This document shows, piece by piece, positions 22,001 to 29,700 of a stretch of DNA of 64,000 nt. Below the pieces are notes generated by a model that was given only the letters and a program-made list of their open reading frames with translations, had not been told where the DNA came from and did no database searches. Position numbers and translations under genes: made by a program. The DNA comes from Effrenium voratum (Eukaryota > Sar > Dinophyceae > Suessiales > Symbiodiniaceae), in contig CAUJNA010001857.1 in NCBI GenBank assembly GCA_963377175.1, positions 822,795 through 886,794 on the forward strand, given 5' to 3'. The number at the start of each line of letters is the position of its first letter. Position 1 is the stretch's first letter.

Positions 22001-22214
22001 TGTCGGTCGTAACGGTTACATCGACAACCCCGCCGCCCTAGCGGGCTGGGCCACTGATTCCGAGGCAAAGCGGAAGGCTGCGATGGACATCATCGAAAGG
22101 AATGCCCGAGCGGTGATGACTGTCCGTGACCGGCTACGCCATATATTGCTTTTCGGGAAGACGTTGTCCAGGTCGTCCTCATCGTGCCGAGGGACTATGA
22201 GACGTATGGACTGA
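13068..22214 (+). CDS. Copia Gag-Pol polyprotein with C-terminal methyltransferase-like and SGNH-like extension
   Basis: The first ATG after the LTR is 13,068, and 3,048 codons are open. Gag is coiled and Gln/Asn-rich, with a Lys/Arg run near codons 316-335. It carries two CCCH zinc fingers (C-x7-C-x5-C-x3-H, starting at C616 and C670) in place of the usual CCHC knuckle. Protease: DTGAS at 911-915. Integrase: zinc motif near C1140-C1151, acidic triad D1182, D1244, E1275, with D-x30-E instead of the usual x35. RT: D1777 and YVDD at 1867-1870. RNase H: D2206/D2208, E2250, D2425, ending in the Copia-type ADILTKPF. A methyltransferase-like domain follows (about 2530-2760): VEVCCS at 2532, IPCTGGT with C2599, IEWP with E2650. 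Then an SGNH-like start: GDS at 2901-2903 and GND at 2975-2977. The open frame then stops because of a frame change near 22,150. Confidence 0.95.
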   Translation: MDGDPGLPHTEVRPTPDEPAGDEDASQYEPTSRANSQVARELIRKGQALSSQGPESLRSRSDRGRTGRSGARSPSPVGSDRHRHGDIAMYDPQTDLARGNPMPQSMNQFNQHVANVHLDPSMTINQDVTNYQQINATQNNAQFNQFVNQDTGPMVAQMAEARHGEIIAGLQSQSEAMRREIQMNAEQRVNTMKSEREAEMKYQNAINTISEQERQIRELRAMVEQMMQNQQQPPAQPAPAPAPPVQQAPATPLAIPTVPLAASPPGLSNASSHSWTKVGSDPYGKDGSVPAGAVDDAATGDGWPCDDGDGGNDKDKKKKKKKKKKKDRSRRRRRDPSSSPSSSSSSTSTASDESFRRKLLKHLGNSSDPTAERVRVKEGDRIQIPRFPKPEQYRNWRIKVRDAVVATSDQPEKAFEWIEATWIPGQTVEVLRDSGMFVHLDAKLASALTNILEGDLARQVDIFKEQEAKEKRYARGRQILLMVHKHFSTNIKHGAIYDFEDLLSVQLINEDLKNFMTRWDTVIAGMGNEQNEKTLEALFHRQIRKFRPLSHDLNEYERAEEGTEKHSYKFLIDASRNYLERKRLVHMRDAMSSNTTGRGRTPSNNPAVPGIPKGVCVKFQTGQCTYGSDCRFEHVKAPKGKGKGKKGGSRPQTPRKYRSQSPPGSKPQVCKFFKANRCERGKDCPWQHPATSKAAPAPKAEKTASGDTPKTSPREKKKKKKGSRPSSQDSKDSKGSQSLKSPRSSKGSNAAVCLLQAMVCAATLDSVASHPCLPSVTHDVFQSMPCIKKCVQFSDYPSISNYETDGELWPYTASSRRFAHEFPVDYVPKFDERAVSDATLIGTMHEAMMKDLLKGTKTPCKFQCDSDFGCDSCIPAGLTAEPEKPETSPKKGKAAVARMTMDSSHIPWIADTGASQDLLSGTDAEMGCIYESSQPLKFSTANGNIIGTKQARVKIQQTDSVVRPYVLDKAPSVLSVGMRCLRDGYDFVWRAHSRPYFRLPDGSRIKLEVKDNVPFIPPATQNAVPALSQSIPKVTSLPSAPIEIEDEVLVIDEEPEAVEEVLVTNEDDGDELGNDDFLLEDTISQPEGEVIEECHDNPSEDAPKVIASDFVSKPILKDAPRERGEAALRDEATSLQHLMCHTPKNPFCETCNRAKMYKYPSKQKGGSTQVEAKKFGDHLTADHLITSDDREIGIDQSRVALVVRDVATDFRYVYPAARKTSHQCVMAFKHFVRTGETVNVFYSDRAPELVKAADQLEWKHVQSTNYISKTNAIAERNVRAIIEGTRTNLEQAGLHHSYWPHAAKHYCMAHNITDHPDYHSPWKVRFGEDFPGPYLPFGCQVNFWTGPRNRPNKPLKFEPTSRAGIFLGYPIHPDFLWRHEFLVIPLRDLMEKDYDQPIAPLRVNQIKCPDGEFSFPMVERHLLHMNGVMPGLEYAPETPDPAALDAPLLEEDLPAEMPGQDDIDDQELAENLGKLIKDSPEKGPASEEMVKVIDLKTSKDTFVPKDGGAHYDAGGVKARRYSGSSKPDSIPPFLWKTMSTKQRRLAIIKDEREKARKAFPDEPVSEDPEASSSKARPATTAGLEDEFTNIPLMPVAPCVGNRSKEETVEDALDIVVLPALSANPEIGQHRCKVLQAHLHPVIHAMVARPVGRKEIESNADAQKSIDVEWHNLESKGAWDYNTVREWSQVVKEAKGRSEKVHVCKIFEICVEKGSELQKGNPLRKFKGRTVFQGNNVKDENAEQALFAELGSAPSTMEAAKAIDAYGAMPGNCTQQSDGRQAYTQALYKGIKTWVRLPKYRWPKGWASKYSDPVVQLILALYGHPDSGGLWEKHCEDILLSLGFRLVYPGAWPSVFWHPKLRLLLAVYVDDFKMSGPVQNVAKGWELISSKIDMDPPSAVGRYLGCEHVVTEKVQLSPEHHPFAHVFNHDLEDPSDKNAAAARRTQDYWEHYPEHGVVVCQHEQPRRKFRRTPNGVAKEIGLGGTRYTECSPCFDKDGAAQQYWHFDEDDDQIQTVPFLWVGTTYFFHENVGNARLAAAAVKKLRDKTSAKKANRAKGFSYIDELFQHQPCMDKPVTMVTYDMTGFLKQCLDRYVELAGGNVQFKKVSTPFQDDRIARPTKDDTEKKGILQPIASKILMKVLFAARMARFDLLRATQGLASRVTKWSVDCDQALFRLMCYIHTTVDRKMHGFVGDPSSRTRLWLFADSDHAGEHDSRSTSGCFLALIGPNTFYPLTAFSKKQTSTAMSSTEAEVIAANVALRAVGLPSSCLWEIIQSAGGGTENPTCTLTPSRTSDYWINDTVNGYIVRVHNKRRTQLFVPSNDDCPVRTEALSSTRYTVQLFSDGNINLKVSRICPNDPERQTDSAWIGKTYFFMRGAGEADLEIEAKEIRDNLTDFEYVGDERVGSEGVTLINNGSFEGIFLEDNQATIRILESGRSPAFRHTDKTQRVNLAWLAEQFRRKHYKLTHVSTELQAADILTKPFTNAEKWQGGLKLMNIASKMDVPGMPAAVSPRLEKSEARNTGGAPNRILVEVCCSHDSKLGDTSRRPAFGCHVIRITQDDDILSHATRKRVVDEVKHIRSIGNKGFIPVLLWASIPCTGGTAWSHINMNHDTAKEKVKRHRSIYKRIWSAFVDLVNSMEFAKPLIAIEWPRSCTYWDDKAVDKFVIRNNMTSVKFDGCAVGVKTTDGIPMKKPWTVKTNMHCLHNYLDGRVCSCAVQHAEGRGRNLKNTESYTYVMTDLIHKAFAYAVSVQEKVVQTRILVATMAEALPVEKALKTVRSAFSERNYKDVPLARVDYGSDYILHDGKVKAEVIPDELRVANREAWSDMFRDAATQSFIVKDVNSGVDLAKMSERTDALALAKNAMSSLTGTAGILKEAPAEAFDILFCPGKPAVNYLFFGDSFNALVKDGAKTDVGTIIKENKRTLFGHKHEVWSEMTWGKGLAESLDAAERAMLKLAERPEPRPYVIVISWSGNDVVGRNGYIDNPAALAGWATDSEAKRKAAMDIIERNARAVMTVRDRLRHILLFGKTLSRSSSSCRGTMRRMD
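14013..14060 (+). repeat. Lys-codon run in gag
   Basis: An AAG/AAA-rich stretch encoding more than ten consecutive Lys, followed by an Arg cluster and a Ser run. It could serve as a nuclear localisation or RNA-binding patch. It is also a low-complexity sequence prone to slippage. Confidence 0.7.
19016..19215 (+). repeat. Internal protein module, copy 1 (between RT and RNase H)
   Basis: Encodes a block with TRYT near its start and LWVGTTYFF...A.L...A...LRDKTS near its end. The same layout recurs at about 20,067-20,255. The DNA is diverged, so the duplication is old relative to the insertion. It is not part of the standard Copia RT/connection domain. Confidence 0.6.
20067..20255 (+). repeat. 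Internal protein module, copy 2 (inside RNase H)
   Basis: Encodes TRYT followed by AWIGKTYFF...A.L...A..IRDNLT, matching copy 1 in order and spacing. It lies between RNase H residues E2250 and D2425, so it is an insertion of roughly 130-140 residues within a catalytic fold. Confidence 0.6.
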
Positions 22215-22930
22215 GTGAATCTTATAGGACTCAAATGGACGGGCATGCTCGTTTGTTGCATGGTTCCGCGGGAATCACCGTCCTCGACCCCCAGACTCTC
22301 ATATCCAACACGTCCCGGGCTGACCGCATCCACACCGATGACACCGAGCGCAACAGGAAGCACTACATCAATTATTATGTGGCCGCCGCAAAGCTCGGGT
22401 ACTGCATTGGCCAAATCAACCGCTTCGAAATGGCGATGAATTGGTACCGCCTCGAAAGGGAATACATGAACATTGACACATCTATCCCGATCGTTGGCGC
22501 TACACCCCAGGAAACTGGCGGTCCGGCAATTGCAAAGAACCCTGAGGACCCTTTCGACAATGAGGTCCGTGAGAGGGAGTTGGAGGCGATAAACGAAATC
22601 GCCGCGCAAGAGCCGAAGCGCGAGGTTTTCCTGGAGACTGAAAAGGAGGCAAACCCCCTCTACCCCCTTGACACCGTCAAGGAGGCAGCAAAGATCTTGC
22701 AGATGATGCAACCCGACATTCACGCGGCGACCGTCAGCGGCCTCAACGATGTGATTGATTGGTCTTCTTCTTCTTCGGATGAGGAGGACCTGATCAGCTT
22801 CGACCTGCCCCCTGGCTCTCAGCCTAAGGTCAGCCGGCCGAAAGGCCAGGCCGTTGAGGTTGCCGCAGTGGATCCGAATGACATTGGTGAGGACGGCCAA
22901 ATCAAGCTCATCCTCACTTCCAAGCGGAAA
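22142..22930 (+). CDS. Polyprotein continuation, -1 frame: end of SGNH-like domain and acidic linker
   Basis: The protein carries on in the frame one base back from the main ORF, starting about FREDVVQVVLIVPRDYETYG. It supplies the piece the SGNH-like fold lacks: a hydrophobic strand, then ADRIHTDD, which fits the family's D-x-x-H block (D codon 22,322, H codon 22,331). The rest is an acidic/Ser-rich linker (SSSSSDEEDLIS). The switch falls in GCTTTTCGGG (22,148-22,157). A missing T would restore one frame, and ribosomal slippage is an alternative. The Ser-Asp-His set is inferred from motif positions only. Confidence 0.7.
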
Positions 22931-22931
22931 A

Positions 22932-23958
22932 GTCATAACAAAAACTGCAGCTCTCAGTGCTGCGACGCCAAAGGTGAAATCAAAGGCAATGCCAATGCCG
23001 GCTGCCTCATCCAGCGATCAGGCGTCCGTGGCTGGGACCAGCAAGACTCAGCCCGGAGAGATCCGTGGCCCGGAGATCACCCCCAAGGCGAAGGCAGTTT
23101 CCAAAGCTGCTGGAAAGCCCGGGGAGACCCGTGGCCAGGCTGCTGAACCCAAGAGGGAGTGGATCAAGTGCTCAGGAATCAAGATTCCCCAGATCCAGAA
23201 CTATGGCAGAAGGACGTTCTTGAGCAAGAAGGTGTCGTATTTGGTTCGCGGACATGCCCACGAACATGCGACGCGATCCATCCCTGAGATCAATCTCAAG
23301 GACAACTCCTTCGACTACGCAGCCGTCGCCAAATGGATCCAACGTCGATATGACTGGAACTGCACCCAATACACTCTTCTTCAGGCCACGTCCACATCGA
23401 ATCGGTTCGAGGTCTATGTCGAGTACGCGCCGGCCGGGCAGCAATGGAACGGGCTCAGTTTCATGCCACTACGCATTCGCGCGTTCACCGGCCACAACGA
23501 TTGGGTGACCGAGGCCAGCGGCTTTGACAATATTCCTGGAGATCCCATTGCAATGGATGTCAATTACACCATTGAGCACGCAAAGAAGGGTGTGCGACCG
23601 GGCTTCTGCAAAGATTTCTCGGACGCACGCCGAAAGGCGCTGCCCAAAATCGCCTACCACACGTGCAACATGCAGAATTTCTTTGACATCATCTACATGG
23701 GCATCTTTCCGGGCGGAATGGGAGACCGGCAAACCTCGCGTGGTCACGCCTACCTAACGGTAGTGCCTCCTTGGGACAGGCATGGCCGGAAGGCGGGGGG
23801 CGCGCGTGCTGACCGACCCATCAACATCGCCGTCGATGTGGAGATGTTGATCCAATTGGGATGTCGGCTGTGCGCACCCGGAGACGGGGAAGCCCTGGTG
23901 ACGGAGGATTGGATCACGAACAAGGTCCTCATTTACGCCTATGACGCTGAATGTGCAA
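22932..23958 (+). CDS. Polyprotein continuation: Tpt1/KptA-like RNA 2'-phosphotransferase domain
   Basis: The frame returns to that of the main ORF after an AAAA run (22,928-22,931). After a basic/Pro linker, residues from about 23,212 follow the Tpt1/KptA order: LSKKVSYLVRG (family LSKxLSYxLRH), a middle strand (SNRFEVYVEY), RIRAFTGHN (family RANQGHS), AYHTCNMQNFFDIIYMGIFPG (family HGTxxxxWxxIxxxGL), SRGHAYLTV (family RxHIHLA) and VLIYAYDAECAKFF (family VLIxID...FY). Three Arg positions important in Tpt1 appear kept. The His that normally follows the first Arg is shifted by a Gly (VRGH). Tpt1 enzymes move a splice-junction 2'-phosphate from RNA to NAD+. Activity here is unproven. The frame changes again at a T6 run (23,961-23,966). 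Confidence 0.7.
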
Positions 23959-23960
23959 AG

Positions 23961-25272
23961 TTTTTTCTGGTCCAACCGGATGTACGTCAGCGTCAGACGG
24001 AATTACCAGGACAGCATCAAGAAGTATCGGGAAGAGACCCAGAAGGGCGTTGTCGGGACCCCAGTGCTGGAATCGTTCATGGCGAAGGCCGAGAAGGAGT
24101 GCAAGCTCTATTACAAACAGTGGGCCCCGACAGCGTGCCGCGACATGACGCGGCCCCACCGCATTGGCAATGTGACGAAGGTCAGGGACGTTTACGACGA
24201 GAACCTCCCGAAAGAAGAGCTTGAATTCGAGACCGCCCGCTATGGCCTTTACAGAAACTGGGCCCGAGCTGTGACGCAGCAGCCCGGGGAAACCCGAGGC
24301 CGGAGTGGTTTGTGGCAGGACTTGGATCCCAACAAGCAGAAGTCGACCAACTGGCGCTTCGCGGAGGTCATGCACATCCCCGACGTTGAGTGCCCGCGCT
24401 GCAAAATCCTCATCCCGGTCGGCACCATCAACTGTTTCCAGTGTGACCATCTCATGGAGCGCATGCCCGATATCAAGAAAATAGCCAGGGTCGTCCGTTT
24501 GCAGGAGATGGCCAACAGCTTGGGCGTGCCGCTTTCAATGGACCAGGTTGAGACTCAGATATTGGCGCAGCGGAAGGATGCGCGGGGGGATCGAAGCGCA
24601 AGAGGGGGCCTCGGGATCATGAAGGACATCGCCAAGAAAGCAGTTCTTCGCAACAAGGAGTACACCACGTTGTACGAGAGGCTGATCAACGACCCCTTCT
24701 ACGCCTACACTGCCGCGCGGGGAGACCTGACGCCGTCCGCCCTCGAGTTTATCGAGAAGGTGGCACGAAGCATTATTCCGAGTTTCGGGAGAACCAAGGA
24801 AATGATCCAAGGAAGCGTTGCTGTGCCGAAATATCACGCACGGCTAACGCTGGTGCCGCCAACGGAGGACGTGCAGGAGGTTGATCCGAAGGACGTGTAT
24901 GTGGTGCATGGTGGCAGATTTCTGGAACCAGAACAATTTGCTGCATTGTATGGAAGCCTTGACAAGAGCAACCGCTACCCCGTGATGGGCTGGACCCGGG
25001 ATTTCTCGTCTGTGGGAGACCCCGAAATGGTATTGGTTGAGTTGCTCTGCTTCGTCGAAGAGGAGATCCCCAGCATCGAGATCCCTGGACGAGCCACCCC
25101 GCTCCCTGCAGTTGTCGGTGTGACGCGCAAGCCCATTCCGCAGCTCCGGGAGACCGGTGGCCATCGTCAATGGAGCCAGTCGTACTGGGGAAGCTGGGGC
25201 CAATCCTGGGACTCGTGGTGGTCTGATGATCAGCGCCCGTGGAAGAGCTCCCGCAATTGGGATTGGCGATGA
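23961..25272 (+). CDS. Polyprotein C-terminal part with zinc-ribbon-like motif
   Basis: Continues in the +1 frame from FFWSNRMYVSVRR and is open to TGA at 25,272. The first residues complete the Tpt1-like domain. Next come a Lys/Glu-rich helical region, a CPRC...CFQC pair (24,391-24,446) typical of a zinc ribbon, a mixed globular region, and a tail rich in Trp/Ser/Gln (SQSYWGSWGQSWDSWW). No known family was recognised for the globular part. With one base removed from the T6 run the frame is continuous with the segment before it. Confidence 0.75.
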
Positions 25273-25553
25273 ATGAGCGATCTCTTCAACAATCTTTTCA
25301 ATCTTCGGCTGACATCCATTTACATTTCAAATTCAATATTCATTATACTTCTCAATCATGTTGGCCGAGGATCAATGTACAGTGCATGAGCACGCCTCGC
25401 GAGAGCGACGGTCAGTGGAGGCGGAAGACCTTAACTGCCGATTGCTCGTATCCAAGTGCTTGTGTACTGCAAAAGGACTTCATGCCGATCGGGTTTCTTT
25501 GGTTGTTTCATCCCTTTCATTTGTCCTCCTGTTTCACATTCGGGCACGGGGGG
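25273..25553 (+). other. 3' untranslated part of the retrotransposon and polypurine tract
   Basis: About 280 bp between the end of the coding region and the 3' LTR. It ends in GGGCACGGGGGG, and the G6 at 25,548-25,553 abutting the LTR is the likely polypurine tract for plus-strand priming. No other structure seen. Confidence 0.6.
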
Positions 25554-25715
25554 TGTAGTTTGCAACGTGATGTATTTATCAACCATGTAAAACCCCAATG
25601 CATGAATGTCTCACTTGCGCAGTCTCATCATTACGACTGCGTATGGCTCAAGGAAAAAGCGCGCTGTGTACAGGGTTCATTTGTGACCCTTCCCGGTTGT
25701 TTAACCTGTTCTATA
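25554..25715 (+). repeat. 3' LTR (162 bp)
   Basis: Identical to 12,864-13,025 over all 162 bp and followed directly by the AGTGT target duplication. Confidence 0.98.
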
Positions 25716-25720
25716 AGTGT
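25716..25720. other. Target-site duplication, right copy (AGTGT)
   Basis: Exact match to 12,859-12,863. Host sequence resumes with GTACATAATTTTCC. Confidence 0.97.
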
Positions 25721-27556
25721 GTACATAATTTTCCTGATGTTTGGAGGGGACAGTGTCGACTCCATTTGGTTTGGACTCAGTTGGCTTTTCCAAGTCATCA
25801 AAGTGGTGACTGTTAGACATGGGCTTCTTGCAGCTTGAACATGCTGAAAGGGTATGTGTCAAAAACTGGGGAGGGGGGACTAAAGAATTGCTAGTGCCAT
25901 GTTCAGTTCCTCAACAAGACGTCCCATTTGGCTATTTGTGCGGGAGTGTGCCTTGTAGCTGGCTCACGTGGTCATAAATCAGCATTACCATTGCCGAACC
26001 TGCAGGAGTGTTTGGGAAGACGCTGTGCCTAAGGGACCAGTCGTTAGGGCCATGTAAGTAAGAGGACACGCAGAGCAGTAAGTGTCTCGCGACCAACCTG
26101 GAGCTGAGGCAACATCAGCTTCTGAAGAGCTTGGATGCAGAACTCGAGCCGCTTTTCTCAAATGCCCGCGCCAGTGCTTGTGGTGACATGGTCTGTCTCT
26201 TGTTGACGTGGCCTGTTTTGGGGTGACGTGAACGGGAATGTAGACACTTGACTTGAAGACGACCCCAGGGAAAACAATGTATTTGAAGTGACCCCTTTGC
26301 AGGGAGCGCCCCTGAGGGATGTCACAGAGTTTGCTTGTGCTCGCTCGCAACGGGACGCGAATCCAGCTGGTGCTTCTGCAAGCACTCAACCTGTGGATTT
26401 TTTCCTGGGACTTGCGGCTGGGCCCTGTCCGCATCCGTGCGCAAAAGCATAAGTGGCACAGCCAACGGCCGCAGGCCTCCTGAACTTAGAAGTCCAGTAG
26501 GGTTTAAAGGCACTCCGGTCCCCTTCGAATTTCGGATAGATTTTGACACAGGGAAGTGGTGATGATATGCCCCGGAATACGCGGATGTCCGCGTAGATCA
26601 ACCGCCCCTGTTTGGATGAATAAACCCCTCCAGGTGGATCAAGGATAGATCCAAGCTAGGATTCCCATGGCATTTGATAAGCATGGGCATCCTGGTTCTT
26701 CTCCGAAGTGTGCAAAGTGAGGAGTAAGTCTCCCGACCACACGGCTTCCTGGTTCCTATCTGAAGTGCGCAGTAGGTGGGTGACGGTGAGCGCAGCCGCT
26801 GCATTTGTTCGTGAGGAAAGTGAAGAACCTGTCACCGTCCCCGGCGCCTCCTACCATCCACAAGTCTCCCGCCCTGCTGTCCCCAGTGACCACTGCGCAC
26901 GCAGCTTGGGGCGATGGCAAGCAGGCCGGATATGTTTCGAAGAATTGGGAGTCTGGTTGATGTTTTGCTCGGGGGAAATCAATTGAAACCTGTTCCAGAG
27001 CTGGTTTTGAGAAAGGCGATGGAGAAGGTGCAGTGTTGTGGTTGAGATCTCCACAGTTTTCAATGCCCATGCCACTGAGTGGAATGTCAAAAGTAGACAG
27101 CCCTTTGCAAAACCAGTTCATCGTCAACTTTGTCCTGGCATGTCAGGGAGTCCCAGCCGGCTGCGGCATATTGCCCGAGGTGAGCCTTCCAGGCGCACCA
27201 GATGATGACCATGAACATGAAGAGAACCAACAGGACACGGCAGCTTGGCAAGGCATAAAATTGCCTCTTGGGCTTCTGCGGTCACAGGGCTTGGTTGACC
27301 ATTCAGTGGGTGGTGTGCCATAGCCTTACCTGACCACAAGAGGAGAAGTTGCTTAGCTCTCACCCCGCATTGGCGCAGCCTGACCCTCCCACCGATACTT
27401 GATGTTCCAAAGTCAATGACAATTGCCACGCTTCCAGCGGGCAAGATAACTTTGCGGTCACCACAAAAGGGACTCCTATCGGCCCTGTTGTTTTTGTTTT
27501 AGGTAAACACTTCAGCACCCGCACTCACTGGGCCTCGGTGACCAAAATGCTCTTGC

Positions 27557-27671
27557 ATTCTCAGCTGAGGTGGCGGATGAAGCGGATGTCCTCGAGACCT
27601 TCGACACGATCCCATCCGTTCAGCAGATGCGCCGGAAGAAAATGCCCTGGATCCACAAGCCGCTCAACTCA
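27557..27671 (+). CDS. Weak candidate terminal exon
   Basis: The + frame reads AEVADEADVLETFDTIPSVQ and continues to KPLNS and a TAG at 27,669-27,671. The acidic/basic pattern and codon texture are exon-like. No family recognised. Confidence 0.3.
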
Positions 27672-27939
27672 TAGAATGCCCTTTGTTCTGTGTTTGGCAG
27701 GTCAGTGACCTTCACGCAATCTATCATGCCTTTGCCTTTTCTGTCGTATCCAAACCCAGCCCAGATAAATAAGTATACCAGCATAGGCCCCAGATAGCAA
27801 GAATGTTGTCAGCTACGATGCCCGCCCGGCAGAGCGGCCAAAATGATTCTCACAACAGAGTCCTCCATCAATTCGCTAGCCAAAGGTGGTCTTGCAACAT
27901 TGGCACTCGCTTGCTGGAGTGTTGGTGGATTTGCTTAAC

Positions 27940-28126
27940 GCGCCGCCTCCACCGCTCTTGGCCTCCACCTCCATCATCCAGCGGATGTAGTCTTGCCTTT
28001 CATCTTGGCGCCCACCTCCATCTTCACCTGGCACAGGTCGACTGGCTCAATTGGCTTTATCTCGAGCAAGGCGTAGGTGCTGCTCTCCCATCTTCTTCTT
28101 GGCGGCCAGCAGTTCCTTGAGACCCA
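27940..28126 (-). CDS. Weak candidate minus-strand coding remnant
   Basis: Read on the reverse strand, overlapping frames give MGLKELLAAKKKMGEQHLRL, STYALLEIKPIEPVDLCQVK and DYIRWMMEVEAKSGG. All are codon-like but in different frames with stops between them. It may be a broken gene or several tiny exons. Family unknown. Confidence 0.25.
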
Positions 28127-29567
28127 TCCTCTAAGGCCAAGGGTGGGCGGCTATCAAACTCAACAGGTTTAGCACGGGGCTCATCAAGGGCGTGAGATCA
28201 AGGCACGTGGTTCTGCAAGTGTTGGGCTGGTTTGGGATTGTGCGCTAGTCTCAAAACTGGCACAACCACATCCCTGAAGCAACCGAGCCACTCGGAACTG
28301 CCACCAAGTCAGGGCAGCGAGGCCGGTGATGATGAGCCAGCCTGCCAGAGAATACCGCCTGTTGCCCCCCAACCTGATTGTCAAGCAAGGGTTCCCGACC
28401 AACTTTAGGGGCGCATGGAAACGGTCTTGCGCTGAGCCAGGGCTAGTAAAAAGCCGGGGCTAGAAACGAAGTACGGCAAATCCAGGGTTGAAGTCGCATT
28501 TGTGTTTCCCAGATACGACGGAACTTGGGAAGAACGGAAGAATGGCAAGAAGATCGTCCCTACGCACCAATGGACCAACATTTTGCTGCTGAAGATTCCA
28601 GAAATCTGCGCTCATGCCAGACGGCCACCAGTATTCCAATCTGGGGATGCAAGTTTACATCCACTGTATGGCAGGCCAGACAAAGAGAGCGGTGCGACTG
28701 GAAAGATGACAAGAAAGCTTGAGTCTTCCACACAAGATTAACACCGACGTACTCGGAATGCCACCAAGAAGGAAGATTCCAAGAAGGATGAGTCAAGATC
28801 TTGCAAAGACAAGACTCCTCCAGAACCGGCCGATACACCATCCAAGCCCTTCTCTAGGACGTATTCTGCATCTTCCATGGCACCAGCTCTGAACGTCTTC
28901 AATGTTCCCAGACTTGCGAAGCACAGAGTCTAGTAGCATTGAATTGAATGGCTACGGCACATTCTCATTGCTACGGCAACAGATGCACACGGTAATTAGA
29001 CGCTAAAGGCCAAAAGAAGTTTGTGGTTGTTTTTGTGCTGCGTTTGACAAGTCATGGCCCTTCTTCCCGCAATCGATCAGGTTTTTTTGTCCACATCCTA
29101 ATTGAGAGATAAATGCAAAGATATTCTTGCAGCGTGCCATAGGACGTGTAAACCCAGCGGGTTCAGCAGGTTCCTCAGCCCCCTCAAAATCAGCATTTCT
29201 TGCCATTCAGAGATTCAAGGGAGCCACGCGTACTGTTATTTAGGTCCTTGCCCCTGACATTGGCTCACCCCCCTCTAATATAAACGCTCAAAATTGGAAG
29301 TTTGCCTGGCTCAAAAACGAGTTTGCCTCACCCAGGCAAGCCTCCAGGATGCTGGAAGAGGAGCAGCCCATGTTTGGAGACCAGGTGTCCAATGGAATCT
29401 TGGGACGGGGCGCTGGGACTCACATAATCTGTCAACATTTCACTACCCAGCACTTCAGAAATTTGAATCTGTGGCGTTCTCGATTGCTTCACATCCAACA
29501 CTGAAACAATTACATGGATATTTCGTCAGCTCGGCCTCATTCTCGGCAGCTGTCGATCGATTCGTGT

Positions 29568-29700
29568 AGGAGACGGACGACAACCCGCGGGCCTTCTCGC
29601 AGCTGAACCAGGAGTATGCCACAAACCGCCTCAGGAAAACCGCGCTGGACGACTTCGGGCCTGCAGTGGTGGATGTTTACAAGAGGGACACTCGGGCTTA
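29568..29700 (+). CDS. Candidate exon upstream of the channel gene
   Basis: The + frame reads ETDDNPRAFSQLNQEYATNR and continues LRKTALDDFG. Charged and helical, with good codon texture. It could be a 5' exon of the channel gene that starts to be recognisable at 30,253, because it lies on the same strand about 550 bp upstream, but no motif links them. Confidence 0.35.

Larger units (their letters stand above)
12864..25715 (+). mobile_element. Complete giant Ty1/Copia LTR retrotransposon (12,852 bp)
   Basis: It is bounded by two identical 162-bp LTRs and a perfect 5-bp target duplication. The internal region is 12,528 bp and is almost entirely coding (13,068-25,272). Domain order is Gag, PR, IN, RT, RNase H; integrase before RT defines Copia. 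Typical Copia elements are about 5 kb, so this one is more than twice as long. The excess is mainly about 4.7 kb downstream of RNase H encoding methyltransferase-like, SGNH-like and Tpt1/KptA-like modules. Identical LTRs imply a recent insertion. Three one-base frame changes in the cargo (near 22,150, 22,930 and 23,962) either inactivate it, are assembly errors, or are translated through. Confidence 0.97.
25721..29567. other. Mostly non-coding stretch
   Basis: No clear gene. Two weak coding-like islands are listed separately (27,557-27,671 on +; 27,940-28,126 on -). A partial direct repeat links 26,690-26,720 and 26,746-26,776 (CCTGGTTC...GAAGTG). The rest shows no codon pattern on either strand. 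Confidence 0.35.
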
